Positions 9,476 through 17,859 of a stretch of 64,000 nt of DNA are shown here, in pieces (the first letter of the stretch is position 1; each line of letters starts with the position of its first letter). Where the stretch lies: NCBI GenBank assembly GCA_021822495.1, contig JAKAQO010000001.1, forward strand, positions 514,808 to 578,807. The letters are read 5' to 3'. The translations under genes and the position numbers were made by a program. The DNA comes from a bacterium (lineage in GTDB: Bacteria; Elusimicrobiota; Elusimicrobia; UBA1565; UBA9628). A model generated the notes under the pieces. That model was not told the DNA's origin. It made no database searches and saw only the letters and a program-made list of their open reading frames with translations.

Positions 9476-10391
9476 AGTCCTCCAATTTAAAAATCATTTT
9501 GGCAATCCGTCTTAAAACCGGTATTTTAATACTACGCTTTTTCGCCTCCGTGAGAATCGGGTTTAAGATTTCCCTGATTTCGGTTTTCTTTCTTTTTTCA
9601 ATATCTTGAAGGGTAGAATTTTTTTGCCTTGAATCTGGCCGACAGACCTTAAAGAAAAGTCTCTCTAGTTCTTTTCTTGAAACCTTGACCCCGCAAGCCT
9701 TAGCGACGGAAATGGTCTCTTCCATTATTTTGGAAGAAATCGCCTTAAGCTCTGCAATAGACGCGATTTCTCCGTTGGTCGCTTTCGTCAAGGCGCCTAA
9801 AGGGTTTACGGAAGCGTTCAGACATAATTTAGTCCACAACATTTTTTCTTCGTCCTCTGTGATAGAAACATCCCAACCATCTTCCGCAAGCAAAGAAAAA
9901 GTTTTCTTAATCGCCGTTTTGTTTTCTTGATTTTGAGCCAATATCAGGGCGTTTCCGCCGCGGTGAATCACCATTCCATCTTCGGTTCTCTCCGCCGCCG
10001 CATAACACGTTCCAATGACGACCTCTTGAGTCTTAAAGATATCGCGCGCAAACGCGGGATGAGTAAGGCCATTTTGAAAAAAGACTACCGGCGTATCGAG
10101 GGAAACGTATTTGGAAGCAGTCTTAATGCTGGAAGAGACATCCCCATTTTTAACGCAAACAAAAGTAGCGGAAACGGGAAGAGGAGACTCAAAATCTCTC
10201 GCGCAAAAAATACCGTTTCGAATTTTCAATGTTTGGCCGGAAGTTTCTTGAAATCGAATTCCACTACGGAGAAGTTTTTTATCGGACTCAAGACTCCGCC
10301 CTAAAATATAGACCTGTTTTCCCCGCCGTGACGCATAAGCGGCTAAAAGAGACCCCACCGCGCCAGGGCCAATGACCAGAACCGCTCTCAT
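9456..10391 (-). CDS. Ketopantoate reductase family protein (ApbA/PanE-like)
   Basis: The 311-residue protein starts with the NADP-binding Rossmann motif IGPGAVGSLLAAY (GxGxxG) and has a C-terminal helical domain with KLCLNASVNPLGALTKATNGEI, which is diagnostic for 2-dehydropantoate 2-reductases; the Lys and Asn there are substrate contacts in the family. The expected role is reduction of ketopantoate to pantoate for coenzyme A synthesis. Other family members act on different 2-oxo acids, so specificity is not certain. It is coupled to folD by a 20-base overlap; folate supplies the one-carbon unit for ketopantoate, which makes the pairing sensible. Confidence 0.88.
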   Translation of the reverse strand: MRAVLVIGPGAVGSLLAAYASRRGKQVYILGRSLESDKKLLRSGIRFQETSGQTLKIRNGIFCARDFESPLPVSATFVCVKNGDVSSSIKTASKYVSLDTPVVFFQNGLTHPAFARDIFKTQEVVIGTCYAAAERTEDGMVIHRGGNALILAQNQENKTAIKKTFSLLAEDGWDVSITEDEEKMLWTKLCLNASVNPLGALTKATNGEIASIAELKAISSKIMEETISVAKACGVKVSRKELERLFFKVCRPDSRQKNSTLQDIEKRKKTEIREILNPILTEAKKRSIKIPVLRRIAKMIFKLEDYVSKGV

Positions 10392-10403
10392 CCGAACACC
10401 TTA

Positions 10404-10440
10404 CAAAAAAAGAAGCCTCGACAAAAATGCCGAGGCTTCT
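10404..10440 (-). terminator. Rho-independent terminator of the small repeat-protein gene
   Basis: Read on the minus strand, a 10-bp stem AGAAGCCTCG / CGAGGCTTCT with a 10-base loop is followed by seven T residues. It lies 26 bases after the stop of the 73-residue protein gene and just before the reductase start, so it separates the two transcription units. Confidence 0.9.
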
Positions 10441-10465
10441 TCTACGGCGAAAAATGACCCTCGCC

Positions 10466-10687
10466 TTAGGCGTTGACCATTTTTGCGCGGGAGACATCTC
10501 CCTTCTTGTCCAAGAAATAAAGGTATCCGCTCTCTTTCTTGATGCCCACTTTCTGAACTTTCTCGGCTTTTCCGCCTTTCTTGCCGCCGCGGGCCATTTT
10601 CGCGCGGGAAATATCCCCTTGTTTGTCGATGTAGTAGAGGTATCCCTCGGCGCGTTGAATTCCGACTTTCTGCAGTTTTTCAGCCAT
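10466..10687 (-). CDS. Small basic protein of two tandem 26-residue motifs
   Basis: The 73-residue product consists of two copies of one motif, residues 6-31 and 45-70, exactly 39 residues apart. The shared pattern is QKVGI..(A/S)GYLY(Y/F)(I/L)DK(Q/K)GD(I/V)SRAKM. A Gly/Lys-rich linker (RGGKKGGK) joins them. The protein is very basic and has no signal or membrane segment, so it is probably cytoplasmic and may bind nucleic acid. The start has a strong ribosome site (AAAGGAG) and the gene has its own terminator, so it is a stand-alone, probably well-expressed unit. I recall similar GYLYxxDKxGDxSR peptides in other bacteria but know of no assigned function. Confidence 0.85.
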   Translation of the reverse strand: MAEKLQKVGIQRAEGYLYYIDKQGDISRAKMARGGKKGGKAEKVQKVGIKKESGYLYFLDKKGDVSRAKMVNA

Positions 10688-10827
10688 TTTAATTCTCCTT
10701 TCGACGGGCTCTAGTTTTTACCGACGACGTCCCGTCCTAAGTTCAATCTACAATATATCGAAACGTCAAGCAAGAAATTTTTTGGATAATCTGGAATTTT
10801 AAGATTTTACGCAAAACCCAAGGCGAG

Positions 10828-11199
10828 TCAAGAAATGGCGGAACGCATCTTGGAGATTATTTCTTCAAATTCAAATGGTTTTGAAAAAATATCATTGGCC
10901 CCCAAAAGCTTGACATCTTGGCGCGCGTCTTCCGACCCGTATCCGGTGATCGCAAAGACGGGGGCCTGGGTCATGTCTTTTAGAAAATTAATAACGCTGT
11001 AACCGCTCACTCCAGGCAAAACCAAATCCACCAGTATAACGTCAAAATTCTCCATTCCCACCCAAAAAGCCGCCTCATCCGAATTATAGGCGTTCCAAAC
11101 TTCAAACCCCTTATTTCTTAATTCCCTTGACAAAACCCCAGCTACGGCCGAATCGTCGTCCACAATGAGAACCTTGGGGCGCCATTCCTTGGCGATCAT
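10828..11199 (-). CDS. Single-domain response regulator (CheY-like receiver)
   Basis: The 123-residue product is one receiver domain: acidic pocket DDD at 14-16, phospho-acceptor Asp58 in VILVDLVLPG, switch Thr85, and Lys107 in SKPFEF. It has no output domain, so it must act by protein contact, for example as a phosphorelay intermediate between the two hybrid kinases nearby. It follows the kinase gene but has a strong ribosome site (AAGGAGG) and its own upstream control region holding three 7-bp direct repeats at 11-bp period, so it is probably transcribed separately. Confidence 0.9.
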   Translation of the reverse strand: MIAKEWRPKVLIVDDDSAVAGVLSRELRNKGFEVWNAYNSDEAAFWVGMENFDVILVDLVLPGVSGYSVINFLKDMTQAPVFAITGYGSEDARQDVKLLGANDIFSKPFEFEEIISKMRSAIS

Positions 11200-11246
11200 G
11201 AAACCTCCTTGCGACAGGAGAAAGATAACAGAGAAAGAAAAAAATA

Positions 11247-11275
11247 TTCTTAATAGAGGCTTAAGACGGGCTTAA
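11247..11275 (-). promoter_or_regulatory. Triple direct repeat, probable response-regulator binding site
   Basis: On the minus strand TTAAGCC, TTAAGCC and TTAAGAA occur with starts exactly 11 bases apart (plus-strand positions 69-75, 58-64 and 47-53 after 11200). Seven-base repeats with four-base spacers on one face of the helix are the usual site form for OmpR/PhoB-family regulators. The same repeat occurs at 13215-13232 and 15790-15807. Confidence 0.65.
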
Positions 11276-11278
11276 ATT

Positions 11279-13189
11279 TTAAGAACGCGCCGGATGGTCC
11301 AAAATCTCTCGAAGCTTGGCGGCTAGAATTTCATAAGTAAACGGTTTTTCTAAAAAAGGAACATCCGCATTCAAAATTCCGGCGCCGCTGATCTGATCGC
11401 CCGTATATCCCGACATAAAGAGAACCTTAAGATTAGGGGAGTGTTTGCGGATTTCTTTCGCCATATCCTTGCCGCTCATTTTGGGCATGATGATGTCGGT
11501 TAAAAGCAAATCGATGGGGGGAATGGGGTTTTCGGCGAACATTTTAAGGGCCTCATCCGGGTAGGCCGCTGAAAGCGCTTGATAACCCAAGCGCTTAAGG
11601 GAAGACTCGACAAAGCGGCGGACCATGGAGTCATCCTCAACCAAGAGAATTCTCTCGCGGCCGCCGACAACGACGCCCGCGGGAGTTTCAGGAATAACTT
11701 TTTCCGCCCGTTCATAAATTCTGGGAAGGTAAATTCTAAAAGTCGTGCCTTGCCCTTCTTCGCTATAACACGAGAGATGCCCCTTATGTTGTTTGATGAT
11801 GCCGTAGCAGGTCGCAAGCCCAAGCCCCGTGCCTTTACCCAAACCCTTGGTCGTAAAAAAAGGCTCGAAGATATGGGCTTTCACTTCCGGGGTCATGCCG
11901 GCCCCGGTATCGCTAATAGAAATCACGATATAGTCTCCGGGATCAACTTCAATATGGGAATCCGCATACGCTTGGTCTAACTTAACGTTATGGGCATGGA
12001 TAATCAACTTCCCACCATTTGGCATCGCGTCCCGAGCGTTGACCGCGAGATTGAGAAGCACCTGTTCTATCTGATGGGGGTCGACATGGACGAGGCCCAG
12101 CTCCGGCGAGGCGACGACGGCAACCTCGATGTTTTCCATCAAGACCGGACGAAGCATTTTTTGAAACCCCATCAATGTATCCGATAAATTGACCACGCGG
12201 GGTTGAATCAATTGTTTACGTGAAAAAGCCAAGAGTTGTTTGACCAAGGAGGCCGCTCTCTGCCCAGCTTTAATAATTTCTTGGACATCGGAATAAATGG
12301 CTGACTCCTTATCCGCGGCCTTATAAATGAAATCGGCATAACCTTGAATCGTAACCAGAAGGTTGTTGAAATCATGGGCGATGCCGCCAGCCAGTTGACC
12401 TATCGGCTCCATTTTTTGAGCCTGCGCCAATTGGGCTTGAAGTTCGCTTTCTTTCGTGACGTCTCTGCCAATGGCGACGAAATGAGCGATCTCTCCCTGC
12501 TTGTTTTTGATCGGAGTAACGGTTTGACTTTCATGAAAAAGAGCCCCGTCTTTCCTCTTATTGACAAAAATCATCCGGAAAACCTTTCCCGCCAAGATGA
12601 CTTTCCAAAAATGTTCATAGAGTTTCGGATCGTGTTTCCCGGATTTTAAAATTCTTGGGGTTTTCCCAAGAACTTCCTCCGCCGAGTAACCCGTAATCTG
12701 TTCAAAAGCGCGGTTGACCCGCAAAATATTTCCTTGAATATCGGTAATCACGACGCTGTCGGCCATCTGTTCTAAAACCGTGATCATCTGCCAGTTGACT
12801 TCTTCTTCTTTTTTGTATTGACTGACGTCCTTAAACGTGCTGAGAAAAAAAATCTTTCCGCCAACAACCAAGGGAGCCAAGGAAACTTCGACGTCAATTT
12901 CGCAGCCATCCTTGCGCAAAGCGCGAAGCTCCGGCCTTGAACTCATGACTCTTACTTCCGGGGACTTTTGGTAATTTTGATAATGAGTTTTATGCGCCTC
13001 TCGAAATCTTTCGGGCATTAAATCGTCAATCAGAAGTCCCGTCAATTCGCCGCGGCCATAGCCAAAAATTTCTTCAGCCCGCGCGTTGGCGGTTTGTATT
13101 TTTCTATCGGAGTCGGAGATAATCACCGCGTTGGGCGTCATCTGAAACATTTGCTTATAGGTTTCAGGGCGATCAAAAAAAGAATCCAT
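11279..13189 (-). CDS. Hybrid sensor histidine kinase (PAS-PAS-HisKA-HATPase-REC)
   Basis: I place the start at the ATG at 13189 (MDSFFDRPE); numbers here count from the TTG one codon earlier. Two PAS domains (about 12-125 and 135-250; second with VTDIQGNILRVNRAFEQITGYS) are followed by a HisKA domain with His273 in GGIAHDFNNLL, an ATPase domain with the N box NLAVNARDAM, G1 DTGAGM and G2 GTGLGLA, and a C-terminal receiver with Asp566 in LLLTDIIMP. There is no membrane segment, so it senses a cytoplasmic signal. A TATAAT box ends only six bases before the ATG, suggesting a leaderless mRNA. Confidence 0.93.
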   Translation of the reverse strand: MDSFFDRPETYKQMFQMTPNAVIISDSDRKIQTANARAEEIFGYGRGELTGLLIDDLMPERFREAHKTHYQNYQKSPEVRVMSSRPELRALRKDGCEIDVEVSLAPLVVGGKIFFLSTFKDVSQYKKEEEVNWQMITVLEQMADSVVITDIQGNILRVNRAFEQITGYSAEEVLGKTPRILKSGKHDPKLYEHFWKVILAGKVFRMIFVNKRKDGALFHESQTVTPIKNKQGEIAHFVAIGRDVTKESELQAQLAQAQKMEPIGQLAGGIAHDFNNLLVTIQGYADFIYKAADKESAIYSDVQEIIKAGQRAASLVKQLLAFSRKQLIQPRVVNLSDTLMGFQKMLRPVLMENIEVAVVASPELGLVHVDPHQIEQVLLNLAVNARDAMPNGGKLIIHAHNVKLDQAYADSHIEVDPGDYIVISISDTGAGMTPEVKAHIFEPFFTTKGLGKGTGLGLATCYGIIKQHKGHLSCYSEEGQGTTFRIYLPRIYERAEKVIPETPAGVVVGGRERILLVEDDSMVRRFVESSLKRLGYQALSAAYPDEALKMFAENPIPPIDLLLTDIIMPKMSGKDMAKEIRKHSPNLKVLFMSGYTGDQISGAGILNADVPFLEKPFTYEILAAKLREILDHPARS

Positions 13190-13195
13190 CAAACG

Positions 13196-13232
13196 ATTAT
13201 ACCAAATCCAAAACTTAAGGCGGTTTTAAGAA
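13196..13232. promoter_or_regulatory. Divergent control region: TATAAT plus paired TTAAG repeats
   Basis: A minus-strand TATAAT (13196-13201) sits just before the kinase start and lacks a -35 box. In its place are TTAAGGC (13215-13221) and TTAAGAA (13226-13232), starts 11 bases apart. An activator bound to the repeats could drive the kinase gene, the CsgG-like gene on the plus strand, or both. Confidence 0.6.
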
Positions 13233-13292
13233 CCCGATAGGAATTTCACAAGCCCCGGAGATTACACTGGAAATGGGATAGGGGAGGGGACC

Positions 13293-14192
13293 ATGAAAAC
13301 AAAAATCAAAATCGCGCTCCAAAGTCTGTTTTTCCTCTTTATCAGTATTCCGTGCTCGGCCGGGCCTTTCATGGGAATCGCCAAGGACATTTCGGAACAA
13401 GCTCTCCATCTTGGAGTCAAGAGAATCGCGATTTTGCCGTTTGAGGCTGTTGACGGCAGCAATTTAGACGAAGGGCGAGAGATATCAGAGAAAGTGACGA
13501 CTCGTTTTGTGCGTCTGGGAAAAATTGCCGTCATCGAAAGGCCTCTACTCAAAAAAGTCCTTGATGAACAAGCCTTGTCGGACACTGGGGCCGTCAACCC
13601 CGAGCAACTTAAGGCCATCGGCCGTATCGCATCCGTGGATGCGATTATGACCGGAAGCTACGAATCCGATGGTGAGACCTTGACCATGGACGCGCGCCTA
13701 ATTAATACAGAAACCGGAGTAATCATGGCGGCCTCTGAAAAAAAGGCCCCCTACAAAGCCCGGCCGGCTGGCGAATTCGCCGACCGGCCGGGCCAATCGT
13801 TGTGGATTCCGGCTCCGACGCTTGATGTTCCTGTGCCGACTATTTTTTCTGCCGATGACCCTGATGTCAGGGATTCCTTGGCCGACGTCGACCCCAACGC
13901 CCACAATGGATGTTACAAGGCCTCAAAACGGGTTGATGACCTGGAGAGCCAAATCATCGATCTTAAAGCCCGCTACTGGGCGAGAAGACTGAAAGCAGGG
14001 TTCTCTTTTTCCAGTCTGACCCATAACCCAGGTTCTGAAATCACTGACCAAAATCTTAAGAGAAAATTTTACGCCCTTCTCAGAAACTGGTACGAGCGAC
14101 CAAAAATCCCCGCCCTGACAAGGTCCGAACTTCAGCTTTTCGCCAGCATGGATTCAAAAGCGATTCAGATTCACGACGATTGTGGGATTTGA
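13293..14192 (+). CDS. Exported CsgG/LpoB-like protein
   Basis: The 299-residue protein has a signal peptide (MKTKIKIALQSLFFLF...CSAG) and a strong ribosome site (GGAGG). Residues 40-155 look like the CsgG/FlgO/LpoB fold: RIAILPFEAVDG, then TRFVRLGKIAVIERPLLKKV, IASVDAIMTGSY and MDARLINTETGVIMAAS. Such proteins act in the periplasm in curli secretion, flagellar assembly or activation of peptidoglycan synthases. The C-terminal half contains a helical region with no recognised domain. It lacks a clear lipobox. Position between two kinase genes and a shared TTAAG repeat upstream suggest it is controlled by the local two-component system. Confidence 0.75.
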   Translation: MKTKIKIALQSLFFLFISIPCSAGPFMGIAKDISEQALHLGVKRIAILPFEAVDGSNLDEGREISEKVTTRFVRLGKIAVIERPLLKKVLDEQALSDTGAVNPEQLKAIGRIASVDAIMTGSYESDGETLTMDARLINTETGVIMAASEKKAPYKARPAGEFADRPGQSLWIPAPTLDVPVPTIFSADDPDVRDSLADVDPNAHNGCYKASKRVDDLESQIIDLKARYWARRLKAGFSFSSLTHNPGSEITDQNLKRKFYALLRNWYERPKIPALTRSELQLFASMDSKAIQIHDDCGI

Positions 14193-14210
14193 GTCTAAAA
14201 GAAATGAAGA

Positions 14211-15755
14211 CTAAAGAACTTGCGAAATTTTCTTAAGCAACTCATCTTGGTTGAAAGGTTTTTGAAGAAAAGCGACCTTCTCATCAATCTTAAAGTCTCC
14301 AAATGGTCGGTCCAGATACCCCGACATCAAGAGCACCTTGAGATGAGGATAAAGAGAACTAATGGACTTCGCGAAGTCCATCCCATTTTGATCGGGAAGG
14401 ACCACATCGCTAAGAAGGATTTGCGGACTTTCTTTGGCCGTCTCCAGAATTTTCTTTGCCTCGGAAGTGGAACCTGCCTCCAAAACAAAATATCCCGCCA
14501 TTTTAAGCATTCGCGCCGTCAATTGACGAACGCTTTTCTCATCGTCCACAAGCAAAATAGTCTTATTTTCGGACCGGGAAGAAACCTCAGGCTTATTTCT
14601 TTCTTCTCCTAAAGCCCCGGAATCGGTTCGAGGAAAGTAAATACGGAAGATGGATCCTTGGCCGAGAGCGCTCTCGCATTCGATAAACCCGCCGTTCTGC
14701 TTGACGATGCCGTAAACGGTGGCGAGCCCCAGCCCAGTTTCTATTTTACGGTCCTTGCTCGCAAAGAAGGGCTCAAAAATATGGGCCCGAAGCTCTTCCT
14801 CCATTCCAGTGCCGGTATCGGAAACCGTTATTAAGACATAATCGCCTTTAGGAATTCCGAAATTTCCTCGAAGAAACTCCGTCTTCAATTCAAAATTCTC
14901 CGTGCGAATCGTCAAGGTTCCGCCCTTGGGCATCGCGTCCTTGGAATTAACCGCCAAACTCATCAGCACCTGCTGAATATGGCCGGGATCAGCGAACACA
15001 AAATAAAGATTAGGAGTCAGATTAATTTGGAGATGAATGTCTTCTCCAATCGTTCGTCCAAGAACTTTTTCGATATTTTTAACTTCGGAGTTTAAATCCA
15101 ATGCCTTGGGCTGAAAGACTTGCCGACGGGTAAAAGCCAGAAGCTGGCTGGTCAACGAAGCCGCCCTTTGGGCCGCTTTCTTAATCTCCTCAAGGTCTTC
15201 TTTCCAGTTCGGATTTTTTTCAGAACCTGCCATTAAAAAGCTGACATTCCCCAAAATGGTAGTCAGTAAGTTATTGAAATCATGAGCTACGCCTCCAACC
15301 AAGCGCCCTAACACTTCCATCTTCTCCGCCTGGCGGCATTGTTGTTCAAACTGCCGAGCCTTTTTTCTATTTTCCGCTTCTTCTATTTCCCTCTCAATCG
15401 CCGGGAGAAGACGAGACGCTCCTTCCTTAGTGATGCAGTCCTTGGCCCCCGCTTTCATGACTTTGGAAATATTTTCTTCCTTCAATTCATCGCAAAAAAC
15501 AATCAGGGGAATATCCAAATCGCGATCTTTAATTTCCCGAAGAGCTTCCATCAATCCAAAATGAGAACCAACATTCTCGCCAATGACGGCATCCCAGGTC
15601 GAATCGGTCAAAGCCTCCTTGAGCGTCACGGCACTATCCACTTGTTGCAAATGAACGGGTCGGGAAGAAGCTTTGAGTTTTTCAAGAAGAATGGAATTAT
15701 CCGCTGCGGTCTTAATGACTAATAAAATACGCCAAGGAGAATCTTCCATAGACAT
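14211..15755 (-). CDS. Hybrid histidine kinase with N-terminal pseudo-receiver
   Basis: The 514-residue product has receiver-like domain (about 8-125), HisKA with His158 in GGVAHDFNNLL, HATPase with DTGTGM and TGLGLATVYG, and a C-terminal receiver with Asp450 in ILLSDVVLPDQNG. The N-terminal receiver has Glu60 (VIGEN) where the phospho-acceptor Asp is expected, so it probably does not take phosphate; Glu can mimic the phosphorylated state. No membrane segment is present. The kinase core and C-terminal receiver closely resemble the other hybrid kinase at 11279-13189, suggesting duplication. It is divergent from the lipoprotein operon, with paired TTAAGCG repeats between them. Confidence 0.92.
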   Translation of the reverse strand: MSMEDSPWRILLVIKTAADNSILLEKLKASSRPVHLQQVDSAVTLKEALTDSTWDAVIGENVGSHFGLMEALREIKDRDLDIPLIVFCDELKEENISKVMKAGAKDCITKEGASRLLPAIEREIEEAENRKKARQFEQQCRQAEKMEVLGRLVGGVAHDFNNLLTTILGNVSFLMAGSEKNPNWKEDLEEIKKAAQRAASLTSQLLAFTRRQVFQPKALDLNSEVKNIEKVLGRTIGEDIHLQINLTPNLYFVFADPGHIQQVLMSLAVNSKDAMPKGGTLTIRTENFELKTEFLRGNFGIPKGDYVLITVSDTGTGMEEELRAHIFEPFFASKDRKIETGLGLATVYGIVKQNGGFIECESALGQGSIFRIYFPRTDSGALGEERNKPEVSSRSENKTILLVDDEKSVRQLTARMLKMAGYFVLEAGSTSEAKKILETAKESPQILLSDVVLPDQNGMDFAKSISSLYPHLKVLLMSGYLDRPFGDFKIDEKVAFLQKPFNQDELLKKISQVL

Positions 15756-15778
15756 TCTATTGAAGCATTTTAACGGAT

Positions 15779-15821
15779 TTCAGTTCCTGTTAAGCGTCGC
15801 TTAAGCGAAGTCGGATACAAT
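15779..15821 (+). promoter_or_regulatory. TTAAGCG tandem repeats and -10 box upstream of lipoprotein operon
   Basis: TTAAGCG at 15790-15796 and again at 15801-15807, starts 11 bases apart, with a weaker copy TTCAGTT at 15779-15785 in the same register. A -10 like TACAAT lies at 15816-15821, eight bases after the last repeat, and no good -35 box is present. This is the layout of a promoter activated by an OmpR/PhoB-family protein that replaces the -35 contact. Confidence 0.65.
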
Positions 15822-15846
15822 TTTACTAGAAGCAAAGGAGGGGGCC

Positions 15847-16290
15847 ATGAAAAATAATTGGAGAAAAGTCGCGTGGACCATCATTATGACGTTATCGGGT
15901 TGCGGAACCGTCGCCAATCAAGTCAAAAATGGGAAAATTCCAAACACCATTAATCAAGAAGCGGAAAAAGAAAAATATTTTGAATCTATCGGAATTGGAG
16001 CGGCAGATCCTAGCATTCCCACTGAAACGCAAAGAAAGGCTTTGGCTCGAGACGCTGCAATTGTTAAAGCCCAATACGAAATGCTGACACTTATTGAAGG
16101 AGTGAAAATCACGGGCGGTATCACGGTCAAAAAAGCGATGGAATCGGACTCCAACATTAAAACGGAAGTCAATGCGATCATTAAAGGCGCCGAAGTCGTA
16201 AAAAGCGAATTCACCTCCGACAACGGCTGCGTAGTCACCTTAAGACTTCCGAAAAACCGCTTATCCGATATGTTGGAGGCCAGGCTTTAA
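15847..16290 (+). CDS. LPP20-like lipoprotein
   Basis: The 147-residue product has a lipoprotein signal with lipobox LSGC (Cys19) and a ribosome site AAGGAGG. The mature part has the alternating pattern seen in LPP20/FlgT-N domains: RDAAIVKAQYEMLTLIEGVKI, then a segment of charged helices, and a C-terminal strand VTLRLPKNRLSDML. Proteins of this type sit on the outer membrane and in some bacteria link to flagella or secretion apparatus. It is joined to the next lipoprotein gene by TAATG and is probably expressed with it under the upstream TTAAGCG repeats. Confidence 0.7.
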   Translation: MKNNWRKVAWTIIMTLSGCGTVANQVKNGKIPNTINQEAEKEKYFESIGIGAADPSIPTETQRKALARDAAIVKAQYEMLTLIEGVKITGGITVKKAMESDSNIKTEVNAIIKGAEVVKSEFTSDNGCVVTLRLPKNRLSDMLEARL

Positions 16291-17087
16291 TGAAAAACAA
16301 AAACGTCCTCTGGGCCGCCCTGACAATTATCTGGGGCGGATGCGCGACAATGAAAAATCAAGCACGTCCGCAAACAGTGACAGCCAGCGGAGAAGCCCGC
16401 TTGAATCCACGCAACAAACCCTTGAGCCGCGCCAAGGCCTTGGCGAGAGCGGAAAAAGCCGCGATTGAAAAAGCCTTGGGAGTGCGAATTTCCGAGGCTA
16501 CGGAACTCAGCGCCGCTGTCGTCACCCACGAAGCCATTGACGCGGAATCTTCCGGTTTTATCAATCGCTACGCCATCCTAAAAGAAAGAGAAAACGGAAA
16601 CGTCTACTCTGTTAAAATTAAGGCGACGGTGTCGCCGTTGCCGCTCGGCGGAAAGCCGCGGGTCTCTCTTTTTTCAAAAGCGCCGCCCAACTCTCAATTC
16701 TTGACGCTTCTCTTGGATGAAAAAGTTAAGAAAAACGCCTGGTCCAAATTAGCTCTCGCCAAAGTAGAAGAAGGCTTTAAAAGCCGGGGGTTTTCTTTCA
16801 ACTTGCCCCAAAATCAATCGGGACGATTCGTTGTGGCTATTCGGGGGCTTTCATCCAAATTCATTGATTCTCCCCTCCTCGGAAATCTTAAATCCTGCCG
16901 GGCCAAAATTGATATTCAAATTGAAGACACTCTTAAAAACCAGGTCATTGTTGACCGATGGGTTGAAGCCGCAGGAGTGGGCGGAAGCGAGAACTTAGCT
17001 TTTGAACGAGCCCTCTCAATGGCCAGCAAACAAGCCGGAACTAAATCCGCTACGGAATTAGCTCAAAATCTCTGGGCTCAATTATAA
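16290..17087 (+). CDS. Lipoprotein with FlgT/LPP20-like N-terminal domain
   Basis: The 265-residue protein has a signal ending in lipobox WGGC (Cys18). Residues 30-125 resemble the first domain of FlgT or LPP20: ASGEARLNPRNKPLSRAKALARAEKAA, then NGNVYSVKIKATVSP. The second half (about 130-265) may be a further CsgG-like alpha/beta unit. It directly follows another LPP20-like gene (TAATG overlap). Together with the CsgG-like protein at 13293 this gives three related envelope proteins in one signalling cluster, perhaps forming a complex. No flagellar or curli genes are in the window. Confidence 0.7.
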   Translation: MKNKNVLWAALTIIWGGCATMKNQARPQTVTASGEARLNPRNKPLSRAKALARAEKAAIEKALGVRISEATELSAAVVTHEAIDAESSGFINRYAILKERENGNVYSVKIKATVSPLPLGGKPRVSLFSKAPPNSQFLTLLLDEKVKKNAWSKLALAKVEEGFKSRGFSFNLPQNQSGRFVVAIRGLSSKFIDSPLLGNLKSCRAKIDIQIEDTLKNQVIVDRWVEAAGVGGSENLAFERALSMASKQAGTKSATELAQNLWAQL

Positions 17088-17090
17088 GGT

Positions 17091-17783
17091 TTAAGACTCG
17101 AATTTATAGCCGTGTCCCAACACGTTGACAATATATTTGGCGGCCTTGTGCCCCAACTTTTTCCGCAGATGGGAGATGTGAACTTCGACGGTCCTGTGGT
17201 CGTTGTAATTGGCGGGATCATAACCCCAAACCGTTTCCAGCAAATAATTCACGCTCAAAACCCTCCCTGCTTTTTCCATTAAGACACACAAAAGATCGAA
17301 TTCCTTGCGGGTCAGCGAAAGCGCTTTCCCATCCACGGAAGCCGTTCGAGATTCTTGATTGAGCTCAATTCCCGCGCGGCTTAAAATTTCCCCATTTTGT
17401 TGGCCGGCAGGTTGAGCGCGCTTTAAAACCGCCTGGATGCGGGCTTTGAGAACCGGCAGAACAAAGGGTTTCGCCACATAATCATCCACGCCGACGTCAA
17501 AACCGGAAAGAACGTCCTTGTCTGATTTTCGCTCGCCTGACATGATGATAATCGGAGTTGATTTGACCGCCTCCTCTTTTTTAATCAAACGGCAAACCGA
17601 ATAACCGTCAAGCCCCGGCATTTCGGCATCGGCTAAAATAATATCCGGATGGGATTCCCGCGCCATAAGCAGCGCCTCGGAGCCGTCATTGGTCGCAAGA
17701 ACGACATAGCCTTCGGCTTTAAGATATCTTTTGAGAACACTGAGAAGCGCATTATCGTCATCTACAATCAAAATTTTAGCCAT
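17091..17783 (-). CDS. OmpR/PhoB-family response regulator
   Basis: The 230-residue protein has an N-terminal receiver (Asp52 in IILADAEMPG; Lys in AKPFVLP) and a C-terminal winged helix with LSLTRKEFDLLCVLM, VLSVNYLLETVWGY and the recognition region YNDHRTVEVHISHLRKKLG. It binds DNA as a tandem dimer on direct repeats, so it is the natural candidate for binding the 11-bp-period TTAAG repeats in this cluster; that link is inference. The start has ribosome site GGAGG. It ends four bases from the convergent lipoprotein gene. Confidence 0.95.
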   Translation of the reverse strand: MAKILIVDDDNALLSVLKRYLKAEGYVVLATNDGSEALLMARESHPDIILADAEMPGLDGYSVCRLIKKEEAVKSTPIIIMSGERKSDKDVLSGFDVGVDDYVAKPFVLPVLKARIQAVLKRAQPAGQQNGEILSRAGIELNQESRTASVDGKALSLTRKEFDLLCVLMEKAGRVLSVNYLLETVWGYDPANYNDHRTVEVHISHLRKKLGHKAAKYIVNVLGHGYKFES

Positions 17784-17859
17784 TCAGCCTCCAATCAAAA
17801 AATACTCTCAATATAAGATATCACCTTTTGGCCGTTTCTGAAAATGCCATAATCGAAAC

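Noticed and set aside
10688-10827. Small RNA gene in the 140-base gap between the repeat protein and the receiver gene
   Set aside because: No promoter-terminator pair or stable hairpin with a T-run was visible inside the gap.
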